Positions 18,533-29,141 of a DNA stretch of 62,479 nucleotides are shown in pieces. A program made the position numbers and the translations under genes. Source of the stretch: Mixta sp. Marseille-Q2659. GTDB taxonomy: Bacteria > Pseudomonadota > Gammaproteobacteria > Enterobacterales > Enterobacteriaceae. The stretch lies in NCBI RefSeq assembly GCF_940807255.1, contig NZ_CALNWY010000024.1, positions 1-62,479 of the forward strand, written 5' to 3'. Below the pieces are notes generated by a model. The model saw only the letters and a program-made list of their open reading frames with translations, was not told the origin of the DNA and searched no databases. The stretch's first letter is position 1; every line of letters starts with the position of its first letter.

Positions 18533-20662
18533 TTGCTGAATCCGATTATACGTAAATTCCAGTATGGTCAGCATACCGTGACGCTTGAGACCGGTATGAT
18601 GGCTCGTCAGGCTACCGCTGCCGTTATGGTGAGCATGGATGATACTGCGGTATTTGTTACCGTTGTTGGCCAGAAAAAAGCGAAGCCAGGTCAGGATTTC
18701 TTTCCGCTGACCGTTAACTATCAAGAGCGTACCTACGCTGCTGGCCGTATCCCAGGCAGCTTCTTCCGTCGCGAAGGCCGTCCAAGCGAAGGCGAAACCC
18801 TGATTGCGCGTCTGATTGACCGTCCGGTTCGTCCGCTGTTCCCGGAAGGCTTCGTTAATGAAGTTCAGGTTATCGCTACCGTCGTATCAGTAAACCCGCA
18901 GGTTAACCCGGACATCGTAGCGATGATTGGTGCTTCTGCGGCGCTGAGCCTGTCTGGCATTCCGTTCAACGGTCCGATTGGCGCGGCTCGCGTAGGCTAT
19001 ATCAACGATCAGTATGTACTGAACCCGACTTCTGACGAAATCAAACAGTCTCGCCTGGATCTGGTTGTTGCCGGTACGCAGGGCGCTGTGCTGATGGTTG
19101 AGTCCGAAGCGGATATTCTTACCGAAGAGCAGATGCTGGGCGCTGTTGTGTTCGGTCATGAGCAACAGCAGGTGGTGATTGAAAACATCAATGCTCTGGT
19201 TGCTGAAGCGGGCAAACCGCGTTGGGACTGGCAGCCTGAAGCGGCCAACGAAGCGCTGAATGCGCGTATCGCTGCGCTGGCAGAATCACGCCTGAGCGAT
19301 GCTTATCGCATTACTGAAAAGCAGGAGCGTTACGCACAGGTTGACCTGATTAAATCAGAAACCACTGCGGCTCTGCTGGCTGAAGACGAAACGCTGGATG
19401 AAGGCGAAATCAGTGACATTCTGCACGCTATTGAGAAGAACGTGGTACGTAGCCGTGTACTGAACGGCGAACCGCGTATCGATGGCCGTGAGAAAGATAT
19501 GATCCGTGGTCTGGATGTACGTACTGGCGTTCTGCCGCGTACGCACGGTTCCGCACTGTTTACCCGTGGCGAAACGCAGGCGCTGGTAGCCGCAACGCTG
19601 GGTACCGCACGTGATGCGCAGAACCTTGATGAACTGATGGGTGAGCGTACTGACAACTTCCTGTTCCACTATAACTTCCCTCCGTACTCCGTAGGTGAAA
19701 CCGGTATGGTTGGTTCGCCGAAGCGTCGTGAGATCGGTCATGGCCGACTGGCGAAACGCGGCGTGCTGGCAGTTATGCCGAAGCTGGACGAGTTCCCATA
19801 TACCGTACGTGTGGTTTCTGAAATCACTGAATCTAACGGTTCATCTTCTATGGCTTCCGTGTGCGGCGCTTCGCTGGCGCTGATGGATGCTGGCGTGCCG
19901 ATTAAAGCGGCCGTAGCGGGTATCGCCATGGGCCTGGTTAAAGAAGGCGATCGTTATGTCGTACTGTCCGACATCCTGGGCGATGAAGATCACCTTGGCG
20001 ATATGGACTTCAAAGTAGCCGGCAGCCGTGAAGGTATTACCGCGCTGCAGATGGACATCAAAATCGAAGGCATTACCCGCGAAATCATGCAGGTTGCGCT
20101 GAATCAGGCCAAAGGCGCTCGTCTGCACATTCTGGGCGTGATGGAGCAGGCTATCAGCACGCCGCGTGGCGACATTTCTGAGTTCGCACCGCGTATCCAC
20201 ACCATTAAGATCAATCCGGACAAAATCAAGGATGTGATCGGTAAAGGTGGTTCAGTGATTCGCGCGCTGACTGAAGAAACCGGTACAACCATCGAAATCG
20301 AAGATGACGGTACGGTGAAAATCGCCGCAACTGATGGCGACAAAGCGAAGCACGCTATTCGTCGCATCGAAGAGATTACGGCCGAGATTGAAGTTGGACG
20401 CATTTACAACGGTAAAGTAACGCGTATCGTTGACTTCGGTGCTTTCGTTGCCATTGGCGGCGGTAAAGAAGGTCTGGTGCATATTTCTCAAATCGCTGAT
20501 AAGCGCGTTGAGAAAGTCACCGACTACCTGCAGATGGGCCAGGAAGTACCGGTTAAGGTACTGGAAGTGGACCGTCAGGGCCGTGTACGTCTGAGCATTA
20601 AAGAAGCGACAGAACAGCAGCCGCAGGCAGAAACGGCAGCCGTTAACCCTGAAGCAGAGTAA
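18533..20662 (+). CDS. pnp: Polyribonucleotide nucleotidyltransferase (PNPase)
   Basis: Phosphorolytic 3'-5' exoribonuclease of the degradosome, 709 residues. Two RNase PH-like domains (about 1-210 and 315-545) flank an alpha-helical domain and are followed by KH ([25 protein letters not shown]) and S1 ([29 protein letters not shown] region) domains. The start is TTG at 18533, as in E. coli, with AAGGA upstream. The short variable tail differs from E. coli but the core is nearly the same. Its leader contains an RNase III-type hairpin. Confidence 0.98.
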   Translation: MLNPIIRKFQYGQHTVTLETGMMARQATAAVMVSMDDTAVFVTVVGQKKAKPGQDFFPLTVNYQERTYAAGRIPGSFFRREGRPSEGETLIARLIDRPVRPLFPEGFVNEVQVIATVVSVNPQVNPDIVAMIGASAALSLSGIPFNGPIGAARVGYINDQYVLNPTSDEIKQSRLDLVVAGTQGAVLMVESEADILTEEQMLGAVVFGHEQQQVVIENINALVAEAGKPRWDWQPEAANEALNARIAALAESRLSDAYRITEKQERYAQVDLIKSETTAALLAEDETLDEGEISDILHAIEKNVVRSRVLNGEPRIDGREKDMIRGLDVRTGVLPRTHGSALFTRGETQALVAATLGTARDAQNLDELMGERTDNFLFHYNFPPYSVGETGMVGSPKRREIGHGRLAKRGVLAVMPKLDEFPYTVRVVSEITESNGSSSMASVCGASLALMDAGVPIKAAVAGIAMGLVKEGDRYVVLSDILGDEDHLGDMDFKVAGSREGITALQMDIKIEGITREIMQVALNQAKGARLHILGVMEQAISTPRGDISEFAPRIHTIKINPDKIKDVIGKGGSVIRALTEETGTTIEIEDDGTVKIAATDGDKAKHAIRRIEEITAEIEVGRIYNGKVTRIVDFGAFVAIGGGKEGLVHISQIADKRVEKVTDYLQMGQEVPVKVLEVDRQGRVRLSIKEATEQQPQAETAAVNPEAE

Positions 20663-20679
20663 AAGCGCGTTCGACATTG

Positions 20680-20704
20680 AGCTCTCCTCCCCGTGGGGAG
20701 AGCT
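20680..20704 (+). terminator. Hairpin after pnp
   Basis: AGCTCTCC (20680-20687) pairs with GGAGAGCT (20697-20704). Only GTTTCG follows, so it may be a processing or weak termination hairpin between pnp and nlpI. Confidence 0.5.
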
Positions 20705-20788
20705 GTTTCGTTGCGAGGGCGGGAATCCTTGTGCATGGCAGGCGGATGACAGGACGTACATCCCAATGTTGGTATTCGGGAGTGGGAA

Positions 20789-21673
20789 ATGAAGCCTTTT
20801 TTGCGCTGGTGTTTCGTTGCGACAGCTATCACGCTGGCAGGATGCAGCAACTCAAATTGGCGTAAGAGCGACGTGCTGGCGGTTCCGCTACAGCCAACTC
20901 TGCAACAGGAAGTTATCCTGGCGCGCATGGAACAAATTCTTGCCAGTCGGGCACTGACCGATGATGAACGCGCACAGCTATTATATGAGCGCGGAGTGTT
21001 GTATGATAGTTTGGGTCTGAGGGCACTGGCGCGGAACGATTTTTCGCAAGCGCTGTCTATAAGACCAGATATGCCTGAAGTATTTAATTATTTAGGTATA
21101 TACTTAACGCAGGCGGGCAATTTTGATGCCGCCTATGAAGCGTTCGATTCTGTACTTGAGCTTGATCCAACTTACAATTATGCGCATTTAAACCGTGGTA
21201 TCGCCCTCTATTACGGCGGACGATACAAGTTAGCGCAAGATGATCTGCTGGCGTTTTATCAAGACGATCCTAACGATCCGTTCCGCAGCCTGTGGCTTTA
21301 TCTCGATGAACGCGAGATGGACGCCGATAAGGCAAAAGTAGCGCTGAAGCAGCGTTACGATAAGGCGAATCGCGATCAATGGGGATGGAATATTGTCGAG
21401 TTCTACCTTGGCGACATTAGCGAAGCAACGTTAATGGAACGTCTCAAGGCGGACGCAACGGATAACACCTCGCTCGCTGAACATCTCAGTGAAACCAACT
21501 TCTATTTAGGTAAGTACTACCTAAGTCTGGGGGAGAAGGATAACGCGGAAGCGTTATTCAAACTGGCGGTTGCTAACAACGTACACAATTTTGTTGAGCA
21601 CCGATACGCATTGTTGGAACTGGCGCTGTTAGGCCAGACACAAGACGATTTAACAGAATCTGACCAGCAATAG
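20789..21673 (+). CDS. nlpI: Lipoprotein NlpI (TPR adaptor)
   Basis: Outer-membrane lipoprotein of 294 residues with several TPR motifs (about 60-175 and again in the C-terminal part). In E. coli it is an adaptor for the protease Prc and scaffolds peptidoglycan hydrolases such as MepS. The signal peptide ends in a lipobox LAGC with lipidated Cys19. The TPR region includes [22 protein letters not shown]. The length equals the E. coli protein. It sits between pnp and deaD, as in E. coli. Confidence 0.97.
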   Translation: MKPFLRWCFVATAITLAGCSNSNWRKSDVLAVPLQPTLQQEVILARMEQILASRALTDDERAQLLYERGVLYDSLGLRALARNDFSQALSIRPDMPEVFNYLGIYLTQAGNFDAAYEAFDSVLELDPTYNYAHLNRGIALYYGGRYKLAQDDLLAFYQDDPNDPFRSLWLYLDEREMDADKAKVALKQRYDKANRDQWGWNIVEFYLGDISEATLMERLKADATDNTSLAEHLSETNFYLGKYYLSLGEKDNAEALFKLAVANNVHNFVEHRYALLELALLGQTQDDLTESDQQ

Positions 21674-21707
21674 CTGACGAACACCTGAGTCCATTTTTTC
21701 GTAAATG

Positions 21708-21737
21708 TCATCACCTTTCGGGGTGACGGCTTTTTTG
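21708..21737 (+). terminator. Terminator-like hairpin after nlpI
   Basis: GTCATCACC pairs with GGGTGAC around a short TTTC loop and is followed by GGCTTTTTTG. It lies about 40 bp past the nlpI stop. Confidence 0.65.
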
Positions 21738-21777
21738 TTCGTCAAAACATCTAATTTGAGCCGGTTCACATTTTTCA

Positions 21778-21834
21778 ATGAAAATGATTGCATATTTTCA
21801 GGACGAGTTATGTAGACTGGCCGCCGTAATCTAA
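21778..21834 (+). CDS. yrbN: Short leader ORF upstream of deaD (YrbN-like)
   Basis: ATG at 21778 opens an 18-codon ORF translating to [18 protein letters not shown]. Its stop lies 16 bp before the deaD ATG, and the deaD Shine-Dalgarno AAGAGG overlaps the stop codon. E. coli annotates a small peptide, YrbN, in the same nlpI-deaD gap, and the DELCRLAA core fits my memory of it. The overlap of stop and ribosome-binding site suggests that translating the peptide could control deaD start-site access. Function is inference; the ORF is too short to be sure by sequence alone. Confidence 0.5.
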   Translation: MKMIAYFQDELCRLAAVI

Positions 21835-21850
21835 GAGGCACTTGTACTAC

Positions 21851-23740
21851 ATGACTGATATCCAAACCACTTTTTCCGATCTGGGTCTTAACGAATCTAT
21901 CATCAAAGCTCTGAATGACCTGGGCTATGAGAAACCGTCACCTATCCAGGCCGCCTGTATTCCGCATCTGCTGGAAGGCCGCGACGTGCTGGGTATGGCG
22001 CAAACCGGTAGTGGCAAAACCGCAGCGTTCTCTTTACCGCTGCTGCACAACCTTGACCCTGAACTGAAAGCACCGCAGATTCTGGTGCTGGCGCCGACGC
22101 GTGAGCTGGCGGTTCAGGTTGCAGAAGCCTGCAACGACTTTTCTAAACATATGCATGGCGTAAACGTGCTGGCCCTGTACGGCGGTCAACGTTATGACGT
22201 GCAGCTGCGCGCGCTGCGTCAGGGTCCGCAGATCGTCGTCGGTACGCCGGGTCGTCTGCTTGACCACCTGAAACGCGGTACGCTGGATCTTTCTAACCTG
22301 CGCGGTCTGGTACTGGACGAAGCAGATGAAATGCTGCGCATGGGCTTTATCGAAGACGTAGAAACTATCATGGCGCAGATCCCGGAAGGTCATCAGACCG
22401 CGCTGTTCTCTGCCACCATGCCGGAAGCGATTCGTCGTATTACCCGTCGCTTCATGAAAGATCCGCAGGAAGTGCGTATCCAGAGCAGCGTGACGACGCG
22501 TCCTGACATCAGCCAGAGCTACTGGACCGTCTGGGGCCGTAAAACTGACGCGCTGGTTCGCTTCCTGGAAGCTGAAGATTTTGATGCGGCGATTATTTTC
22601 GTACGTACCAAAAATGCCACGCTGGAAGTCGCTGAAGCGCTGGAGCGTAGCGGTTACAGCAGCGCAGCGTTGAACGGTGACATGAACCAGGCGCTGCGTG
22701 AGCAAACGCTGGAGCGTCTGAAAGATGGTCGTCTGGACATTCTGATCGCGACTGACGTTGCTGCTCGTGGTCTTGATGTAGAGCGTATCAGCCTGGTGGT
22801 AAACTATGACATCCCAATGGATTCAGAGTCTTACGTACACCGTATCGGCCGTACCGGTCGTGCAGGCCGTGCAGGCCGCGCGCTGCTGTTCGTAGAGAAC
22901 CGCGAGCGTCGTCTGCTGCGCAACATTGAGCGCACCATGAAGCTGACCATTCCTGAGGTTGAGCTGCCGAATGGTGAACTGCTGAGCGCACGTCGCCTGG
23001 AAAAATTCGCTGCGAAAGTACAGCAGCAGCTGGAAAGCAGCGATCTGGACCAGTACCGCGCTCTGCTGAGCAAACTGTCGCCGGAAAGCGATCTGGAAAT
23101 GGAAACCCTGGCTGCTGCATTGCTGAAAATGGCGCAGGGCGAGCGTCCGCTGATCCTGCCGCCGGATGCACCGCGTCCGCAGCGTCGTGAATTCCGTGAG
23201 CGTGACGATCGTCGTAGCCCGCGTGATGCACGTGACAGCCGTGATGGCGATCGTCCGCGTCGCGAGCGTCGTGATGTTGGCGATATGGAACTGTATCGTA
23301 TCGAAGTGGGTCGTGATGATGGCGTTGAAGTTCGTCATATCGTTGGCGCAATTGCTAACGAAGGCGATATCAGCAGCCGTTACATCGGCAACATTAAACT
23401 GTTTGCTTCTCACTCTACCATTGAGCTGCCAAAAGGTATGCCGGGCGAGATCTTACAGCACTTCACCCGCACGCGTATTCTCAATAAGCCGATGAATATG
23501 CAGCTGATGGGCGATGCGCAACCGCGTGAGCGTTCTGAGCGTGGCGGCGAGCGTCGTCCTGCTGGCGGTCGTGGCGGCTTTGACGGCGAGCGTCGCGAAG
23601 GTGGTCGTGAAGGCGGCGGTCGTCGTTTCAGCGAGCGTCGGGAAGGCGGTCGCGGTAATGGTAGCCGTGATGGCGCCAGCCGTGGTCCGCGTCGCGAAGA
23701 GGGTGCCGGTACCGGTGCTGTTCGCCGTCGCGACTATTAA
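21851..23740 (+). CDS. deaD: ATP-dependent RNA helicase DeaD (CsdA)
   Basis: Cold-shock DEAD-box helicase of 629 residues acting in 50S assembly, mRNA decay and translation at low temperature. It has the Q motif, Walker [19 protein letters not shown] (VLDEADEM), SAT and [13 protein letters not shown]. After the RecA core come a dimerisation segment, the RNA-binding DbpA-type domain ([23 protein letters not shown] region) and an arginine/glycine-rich tail with repeated ERREGG. The ATG at 21851 is preferred over a TTG three codons upstream because it is 12 nt from AAGAGG and gives the E. coli length. Confidence 0.98.
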   Translation: MTDIQTTFSDLGLNESIIKALNDLGYEKPSPIQAACIPHLLEGRDVLGMAQTGSGKTAAFSLPLLHNLDPELKAPQILVLAPTRELAVQVAEACNDFSKHMHGVNVLALYGGQRYDVQLRALRQGPQIVVGTPGRLLDHLKRGTLDLSNLRGLVLDEADEMLRMGFIEDVETIMAQIPEGHQTALFSATMPEAIRRITRRFMKDPQEVRIQSSVTTRPDISQSYWTVWGRKTDALVRFLEAEDFDAAIIFVRTKNATLEVAEALERSGYSSAALNGDMNQALREQTLERLKDGRLDILIATDVAARGLDVERISLVVNYDIPMDSESYVHRIGRTGRAGRAGRALLFVENRERRLLRNIERTMKLTIPEVELPNGELLSARRLEKFAAKVQQQLESSDLDQYRALLSKLSPESDLEMETLAAALLKMAQGERPLILPPDAPRPQRREFRERDDRRSPRDARDSRDGDRPRRERRDVGDMELYRIEVGRDDGVEVRHIVGAIANEGDISSRYIGNIKLFASHSTIELPKGMPGEILQHFTRTRILNKPMNMQLMGDAQPRERSERGGERRPAGGRGGFDGERREGGREGGGRRFSERREGGRGNGSRDGASRGPRREEGAGTGAVRRRDY

Positions 23741-23756
23741 TCGCTAAGCCGTAAAT

Positions 23757-23787
23757 AAAAAACCAGCCGTCAGGCTGGTTTTTTTAT
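23757..23787. terminator. Terminator between convergent deaD and yhbW
   Basis: AACCAGCC (23761-23768), GTCA loop, GGCTGGTT (23773-23780), followed by a T run. The A tract on the left gives a T tract on the minus strand, so it may work both ways. Confidence 0.85.
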
Positions 23788-23806
23788 GTCCGTTATTCAG
23801 CAGCTA

Positions 23807-24817
23807 TTACAGTGACTGCGCGGCCAGCATCGCCAGTTCGAACGAACGCAGACGTGCCTGCCGATCGAAAATCTGTCCATTAACCATAATTTCATCAGCC
23901 TGGGTTTCGCGAATTAACGCCGCCAGTCCATGCTGAACTTTAGTCTGATCGCCCACAATCGACATGCTCAGCGCCTGTTGCACACCAAACTGTTCAGATG
24001 GCGTCCAGAGACTATCCATATTCTCTACAGGAGCCGGCAACGGGCCTGGCTGTCCCCGACGCAGATTAATAAATTGCTGCTGCATAGAGGTGAAGAGAAA
24101 ACGCGCTTCGCGCTCGCTTTCAGCGGCAACAATATTGATACATACCATGGCATAAGGTTTTTCCAGCCGTTCAGAAGGCTGGAAGTTCTCGCGATACATA
24201 TGTAGCGCCTGGTAAAGGAGGTCGGGGGCAAAGTGGGAAGCAAAGGCAAACGGCAAGCCCAGTCTGGCAGCCAGCTGTGCGCTGTACAGGCTGGAGCCCA
24301 ACAGCCAGACCGGTATCTTCAGTCCCATGCCCGGTACCGGCTGTACCGGCAGCTGCATGCCTTTCTCGGCATCAAACCAGGCAATCAGCGTTTCCACATC
24401 TTCCGGGAAGCTGTCAATCATGCTGGAGCTTTGATGGCGACGCAAAGCCATCATTGTGCGTTGATCGGAGCCTGGAGCCCGTCCCAAACCCAGATCGATA
24501 CGGCCCGGGTAAAGGGATTCCAGCGTACCGAACTGCTCAGCGATCACCAGCGGCGCATGGTTCGGCAGCATAATCCCGCCAGAGCCAAGGCGCAGAGTCA
24601 AGGTATTGGCCGCCAGATAGCTAATGAGTACCGAAGTCGCAGCGCTGGCGATGCCGGTCATATTGTGGTGTTCTGCCAGCCAGTAGCGATGAAAGCCCAG
24701 TTTTTCCGCCTGCTGAGCCAGCGACAGCGAGGCGTGGAAAGCGTCACGCGGAGTGGCGCCCTGTGGGATAGGCGCCAAATCCAACACTGACAGGGGGACG
24801 TTTTTTTTCTCAGACAT
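23807..24817 (-). CDS. yhbW: Luciferase-like flavin monooxygenase family protein YhbW
   Basis: A 336-residue protein of the bacterial luciferase-like (LLM) TIM-barrel family. [15 protein letters not shown] (about 46-60), [13 protein letters not shown] and [14 protein letters not shown] are the conserved FMN-barrel motifs. The length and sequence match E. coli YhbW. The substrate is unknown. It is monocistronic, convergent with deaD, and followed upstream by a ~300-bp gap. Confidence 0.93.
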   Translation of the reverse strand: MSEKKNVPLSVLDLAPIPQGATPRDAFHASLSLAQQAEKLGFHRYWLAEHHNMTGIASAATSVLISYLAANTLTLRLGSGGIMLPNHAPLVIAEQFGTLESLYPGRIDLGLGRAPGSDQRTMMALRRHQSSSMIDSFPEDVETLIAWFDAEKGMQLPVQPVPGMGLKIPVWLLGSSLYSAQLAARLGLPFAFASHFAPDLLYQALHMYRENFQPSERLEKPYAMVCINIVAAESEREARFLFTSMQQQFINLRRGQPGPLPAPVENMDSLWTPSEQFGVQQALSMSIVGDQTKVQHGLAALIRETQADEIMVNGQIFDRQARLRSFELAMLAAQSL

Positions 24818-25082
24818 ATCTGCTCACTTAGTTGGCTACAGGGCAGACGCAGCAAAAGCCCGTCAGCCTTATAGAAAAACAGGTATTTACTTTACCGTAT
24901 TGCAGTTTTAGCAGAGTAGCCAGAATATGCCCTGCAAGCAAAGCAGCGTTTGCTGAGAAAAAACCGCAATGCAGACAAATATAGCAGGCGTCACGGCCTG
25001 TGAATGTGGCGAGAGGATGGCCTTGATCGTTCAGACAGCGAAAAACAGCTCGGGAAAGAGTAAAAAGAGCGGTCCGGGAAAG

Positions 25083-25112
25083 GAAAAAGCACAGCGATCG
25101 AACTCGCTGTGC
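25083..25112 (-). terminator. Terminator of the ubiU-ubiV operon
   Basis: On the minus strand GCACAGCGA pairs with TCGCTGTGC (25089-25097 with 25104-25112) and is followed by TTTTTCC. It lies just past the ubiV stop. The remaining 24818-25082 gap holds no ORF I would call. Confidence 0.8.
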
Positions 25113-25118
25113 CTGTCG

Positions 25119-25997
25119 TCAGGATTGTAGTGCCATACCGGCCAGCTTACGCCAGTAGCCGTTGCAATCATTGCGCTGCGCCATCATCAGCGGTGCTTCT
25201 CCTTGCTCATTGGCACGGAAGCGGTCAATTAAGGTGAGCGTCTGCTTATCTTCCGGCGAGAGACGAACCACATCAACCAGACCGTGCATACTGCTCAGGT
25301 CGTTGCCGAGGTTATAGCAGTAGCCGCTCATCGTCTGGATGCCGTTCAGCACAAAAACCTGCTGGTTCTCCTGCGACAGCACGCGACGGCCCTGCGGATA
25401 TTTAATGCAACAGGTTTCGCATTCATCCTTGGGCTTATCTTCTGAACGTGCGGTAAAACAGCGCGCCGACAGCGCCAGCGGCAGATGACCATAAGCCAGC
25501 ACTTCGGTCTCAAACTTGCCGTGAATCCCTAACTGATCGCATTGCTCTTGAATGCCGACCAGCCAGTCACGCGACAGTTCAACCGGCATACACCAGCGCG
25601 TCATGCCCATTTTTAGCAGCATACGCAGCGTTACCGCGTTATAACAGTTAAGGGCGTGTCCGACGACAAACGGGAGCTTCTGTTCCGCCGCCATATTTAC
25701 CGTGCCCAGATCGTTAGCCTCGATCTGGAATTCGCCATTATCGACATAGCGCTTAATTTCCTGCAATTCCGAGGCGGACTGAACCAGCGCCAGCGTACTG
25801 AACACCACCTGTTTACCGCTTTCCGCCAGCAGGCGAGCAAACTCCATCCACTGATTAAAGCGCGTGGCGCGACGCTTGCTGCACACGGATTCGCCCAGAT
25901 AAACAATATCGGCGCTGCTTTGCGCGGCGGCCTGATAAAAATCCGCCAGCGTATCAGTCGGCCAGTACCACAGTACCGGCCCTAAAGAATATTTCAT
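25119..25997 (-). CDS. ubiV: UbiV, O2-independent ubiquinone biosynthesis subunit
   Basis: A 292-residue peptidase U32-family protein. With UbiU it forms a [4Fe-4S] heterodimer needed for oxygen-independent hydroxylations in ubiquinone synthesis. The cluster cysteines are visible: Cys39 (ESVCSKRR) and the later ARCFTARSEDKPKDECETCC set. It is 9 bp downstream of ubiU and ends at a strong terminator. It lies in a minus-strand operon divergent from ubiT. Confidence 0.95.
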   Translation of the reverse strand: MKYSLGPVLWYWPTDTLADFYQAAAQSSADIVYLGESVCSKRRATRFNQWMEFARLLAESGKQVVFSTLALVQSASELQEIKRYVDNGEFQIEANDLGTVNMAAEQKLPFVVGHALNCYNAVTLRMLLKMGMTRWCMPVELSRDWLVGIQEQCDQLGIHGKFETEVLAYGHLPLALSARCFTARSEDKPKDECETCCIKYPQGRRVLSQENQQVFVLNGIQTMSGYCYNLGNDLSSMHGLVDVVRLSPEDKQTLTLIDRFRANEQGEAPLMMAQRNDCNGYWRKLAGMALQS

Positions 25998-26006
25998 GAT
26001 CTTTCC

Positions 26007-27002
26007 TTATTGCCATTTGCGGTGGTAAGCGCCAAGTGTGGTCTGCGTACCTTCTGACAGCGCGCCCAGCTCCGTCATCCAGTTTTCCTGAACGGCAAAG
26101 GCGCTCGGATCCGCTTTGCAGCGATCGATCGCCTGGCGCCAGATGCGAGCGACCTGCGCGACATAGGCCGGGCTGCGCTGGCGGCCTTCAATTTTCACGG
26201 AGGCGATATTGGCGGCGAGCAGATCGGGCAATAATTCCAGTGTATTCAGGCTGGTGGGCTCTTCCAGTACGTGGTAGCGCTGATTATCGACCTGGTAACG
26301 CCCTTTACATAACGTAGGATAGCCCGCGTTTTCATTGGCGTTATAGCGGTCGATCAGCACTTCATTAAGGCGCGATTCCAGTCCGTTGGGCGTTTGCTGC
26401 CAGCGCACAAAACGGGCTGGCGAACAGGCACCTACTGTATTGGGCGATTCGCCCGTCATCCATGACGACAGGTAACAACGTCCTTCCGCCATAATGCACA
26501 GGCTGCCGAAGGCGAACACTTCCAGCGGCACCGGCGTACTACGCGCCAGCTGGCGCACCTGATGAATAGACAGCACGCGTGGCAAGACCACGCGTGCAAC
26601 ATCGAAATTCTGGTGATAAAAACGGATCGCTTCCAGGTTGGTGGCGGAAGCCTGCACCGACACATGGCGCTCAACCTGCGGATAGCGGCTGGCGGCATAC
26701 TCCAGCATTGCGAGATCGGCAATAATCAGCGCATCGGCGCCGTTATCAACGGCCATATCAATCGCATTCTGCCAGCGTCCAAAGCCGTCTGGATGCGCAA
26801 AGGTGTTAATCGCAACATGCAGTTTGCGCTGATGCTGATGCACCACGCGGGCCGCTTCCTTCAGACGTTTATCGGTAAAATTCAGACCCGCAAAGTGACG
26901 CGCGTTCGTGTCATCTTTCAGGCCGATGTAAACTGCATCTGCTCCGTTCTCAATCGCTGCCTTCAGCGCGGGGAGATTTCCCGCCGGGCAAAGGAGTTCC
27001 AT
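26007..27002 (-). CDS. ubiU: UbiU, O2-independent ubiquinone biosynthesis subunit
   Basis: A 331-residue U32-family protein, partner of UbiV. It starts MELLCPAGNLPALKAAIENG, as in E. coli, and carries the family ligands in FGSLCIMAEGRC and GESPNTVGAC and a later CKGRY. The ATG at 27002 is chosen over a frame start six codons upstream because it gives the conserved N-terminus. Divergent ubiT starts about 205 bp away. A candidate FNR half site (TTGAT) occurs in that gap, but I see no full palindrome. Confidence 0.95.
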   Translation of the reverse strand: MELLCPAGNLPALKAAIENGADAVYIGLKDDTNARHFAGLNFTDKRLKEAARVVHQHQRKLHVAINTFAHPDGFGRWQNAIDMAVDNGADALIIADLAMLEYAASRYPQVERHVSVQASATNLEAIRFYHQNFDVARVVLPRVLSIHQVRQLARSTPVPLEVFAFGSLCIMAEGRCYLSSWMTGESPNTVGACSPARFVRWQQTPNGLESRLNEVLIDRYNANENAGYPTLCKGRYQVDNQRYHVLEEPTSLNTLELLPDLLAANIASVKIEGRQRSPAYVAQVARIWRQAIDRCKADPSAFAVQENWMTELGALSEGTQTTLGAYHRKWQ

Positions 27003-27207
27003 GACATATCCTGTAAGCAATGAATACTTGCGCCGAGTGTAGACAAGCTCAGCGCGAGAAATTTTGATTTAAGGCAGCGAATGGCGTATTGATCGGGTAA
27101 GTGTTGCTGAATTGTTCGTCTGAAAGAATGATTTGTTGATCCAGCCAGCCAGAGAAAAGTGGCGCTGTGGCAAAATAAGCGCTGCTTATTTTGGAGGAGT
27201 AAAAACT

Positions 27208-27732
27208 GTGTTAAATATGCTTCGCGCTCGGTGTGTTAATCAGGGGCCGCGTCTGCTGCGTCTGCCGGTACAGCTTACGCCATTCGCTCTGAAAAAAATC
27301 CTACTGCAACAGCTGCTGAATACGCAGTTTCGTCATGCTCTGGCGGAAGGTGAGTTAGACTTTCTGGAAGGCCGCTGGCTGGGCATAGATATTCACGATA
27401 TTGCGCTGCGCTGGGCCGTAACGCTGGAAAACGATCGCTTACAGATTAACGATCGTGAGGATGCGGATGTCTGGTTCCGCGGCACGGCTAACGATCTGTT
27501 GCTGATCGCGGCCCGCAAACGCGATCCAGACACGCTGTTTTTCCAGCGACGCCTGATTATCGAAGGCGACACCGAGCTGGGGCTGGAGGTTAAGAATCTG
27601 ATGGATGCGATCGAACTGGAAAATATGCCAGCGCCGCTGCGCATTGGATTAATGCAGCTGGCCGACTTTGTCGAAGCTGGCCTGAACGAGGACGCGAAAT
27701 CTCCGGGAGATCGCGCAGGTGTTTCATGTTAA
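27208..27732 (+). CDS. ubiT: UbiT, SCP2-domain accessory factor for O2-independent ubiquinone synthesis
   Basis: A 174-residue SCP2 lipid-binding domain protein, thought to bind hydrophobic ubiquinone intermediates in the anaerobic pathway. RWLGIDIHDIALRW and ARKRDPDTLFFQRRLIIEGDTELGLEVKNLMDAIELE are typical. The start is GTG at 27208, 8 nt after GGAGGAG (27193-27199). The ATG at 27217 is 17 nt from that site and would shorten the protein. Its 3' end overlaps yhbS by 7 bp. Confidence 0.95.
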   Translation: MLNMLRARCVNQGPRLLRLPVQLTPFALKKILLQQLLNTQFRHALAEGELDFLEGRWLGIDIHDIALRWAVTLENDRLQINDREDADVWFRGTANDLLLIAARKRDPDTLFFQRRLIIEGDTELGLEVKNLMDAIELENMPAPLRIGLMQLADFVEAGLNEDAKSPGDRAGVSC

Positions 27733-28235
27733 TTCGTACTGAAATCGGCGTGGACGCGGCAGGAATCGATAGCCTGCTGCGCCGCTGCTTTACTACCGCA
27801 GCCGAAGCGGAGCTGGTGCAACGGCTGCGTGAAGACGGGCAGCTAACCTTAGGGGTAGTTGCCACCGACGATGAAGGGCAGGTCCTCGGCTATGCGGCCT
27901 TCAGCCCGGTCACATTACAGGGCGAAGATCGCAACTGGGTCGGCCTGGCGCCGTTGGCGGTTGACGCCAGCGTTCGCGGACAGGGCATCGGTAAACAGCT
28001 GGTTTTCGAAGGGCTGGATACGCTTAATGAATTTGGCTACGCCGCAGTGGTGGTGCTGGGCGATCCGATGTGGTTCGGACGCTATGGTTTTGAGCCGGCG
28101 GCACGCCATCAGCTGCACTGCCCATGGCCGGGCACCGAGGCGGCTTTCCAGGTCTGTAAACTGGCCGATGACGCTTTTAGCGACGTCGGCGGCGAAGTCG
28201 CTTACTCAACCCATTTTAACCATCTCGATCGCTAA
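27726..28235 (+). CDS. yhbS: GNAT-family N-acetyltransferase YhbS
   Basis: A 169-residue GNAT acetyltransferase with the acetyl-CoA pyrophosphate-binding motif [19 protein letters not shown] (about 78-96) and the following [15 protein letters not shown] segment. It resembles E. coli YhbS over its length. The substrate is not established from sequence. Start overlaps the ubiT end, so the two are coupled. Its 3' end overlaps the convergent yhbQ by 20 bp. Confidence 0.92.
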   Translation: MLIRTEIGVDAAGIDSLLRRCFTTAAEAELVQRLREDGQLTLGVVATDDEGQVLGYAAFSPVTLQGEDRNWVGLAPLAVDASVRGQGIGKQLVFEGLDTLNEFGYAAVVVLGDPMWFGRYGFEPAARHQLHCPWPGTEAAFQVCKLADDAFSDVGGEVAYSTHFNHLDR

Positions 28236-28518
28236 GCCAGCTGGCCAGCGAAACCGGCTGATTCGCCACCAGCCTGAGCTTTTCCTGGCGTGAGAGCTGT
28301 TTAACCTGGTATTCGAGGCGGGAAGCCATCGCGCGATCCCCCGCTTCGCAGGTGAACAGCAGTTCCAGCGGGCCTTTACCGCGTAGCGCTTTGGCGCCGG
28401 TACCTTTTTGGTGCTGCTGTAAGCGACGCGGCACATTATTGCTGATGCCGGTATAGAGCCAGCCAGCGGCGGTACGCAGAATATAAAGTTGCCAGGACGC
28501 AGGGTCGATTTCACTCAT
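28216..28518 (-). CDS. yhbQ: GIY-YIG nuclease superfamily protein YhbQ
   Basis: A 100-residue single GIY-YIG-domain protein (UPF0213). [22 protein letters not shown] holds the GIY-YIG equivalent (LYI...YTG), then [18 protein letters not shown] and the EYQVKQL helix. The ATG at 28518 follows GAGGTG and gives the E. coli length; a longer upstream frame is rejected. It is convergent with yhbS and divergent from yhbP. Confidence 0.9.
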   Translation of the reverse strand: MSEIDPASWQLYILRTAAGWLYTGISNNVPRRLQQHQKGTGAKALRGKGPLELLFTCEAGDRAMASRLEYQVKQLSRQEKLRLVANQPVSLASWLSDRDG

Positions 28519-28607
28519 GCCGATCACCTCAGTTGCGGGTTGGGCATTGTAGCGGCAACGCCGCCTGTCCGTCATGGGGAGCCGCTTTTTTATCACTGGA
28601 GAAAAGG

Positions 28608-29039
28608 TTGTCTGACGTTAGCGCGATTATTCGCTATTTAAAAAAGCAGCATGTGTTATCGCTTTGCTGCCGTGATGAAGAGACATTCTGGTGTGCCAAC
28701 TGTTTTTACGCGTTCGATGAAGCGCGTATGGTGTTCTGGATTATGACGGAAGCCAACACGCGACACGGCGCGTTAATGACGCAGCAGCCGCAGGTAGCAG
28801 GCACGGTCAGCGGGCAGACCAAAACCGTGATGCTGATAAAAGGCATTCAGTATCGCGGTGAGGCGCGTTTGCTGAACGGTGAGGAAGATAAGCAGGCGCG
28901 CGCCGCTTACTGTCAGCGTTTCCCTGTTGCCCGCGCGGTATCGGCGCCGCTGTGGGAAATTCGGCTGGATGAAGTAAAGATGACGGATAATACGCTGGGT
29001 TTCGGTAAGAAAAATCAGTGGCTACGCGATGAAGTATGA
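28608..29039 (+). CDS. yhbP: YhbP family protein (UPF0306, flavin-reductase-like fold)
   Basis: A 143-residue protein matching E. coli Yhb[71 protein letters not shown] (from about residue 95). The family has a pyridoxamine-oxidase-like split barrel and no known function. Start TTG at 28608 is chosen because GGAG (28598-28601) is 6 nt upstream and it gives the E. coli N-terminus. An upstream in-frame ATG at 28533 would overlap the yhbQ promoter region. Confidence 0.85.
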   Translation: MSDVSAIIRYLKKQHVLSLCCRDEETFWCANCFYAFDEARMVFWIMTEANTRHGALMTQQPQVAGTVSGQTKTVMLIKGIQYRGEARLLNGEEDKQARAAYCQRFPVARAVSAPLWEIRLDEVKMTDNTLGFGKKNQWLRDEV

Positions 29040-29141
29040 CGGTCTGTCGTAAAGGCCTGCCGCGCGAAGCGAAGGATTTCACCAGCCATAACGGGCCAGT
29101 AGTAACGCTGTGCGACCCGCAGCCGCACAGCAGAAACCACA

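Noticed and set aside
27061..27150. Full FNR palindrome in the ubiU-ubiT gap
   Set aside because: Only isolated TTGAT half-sites are visible; none has a matching ATCAA at the right spacing.
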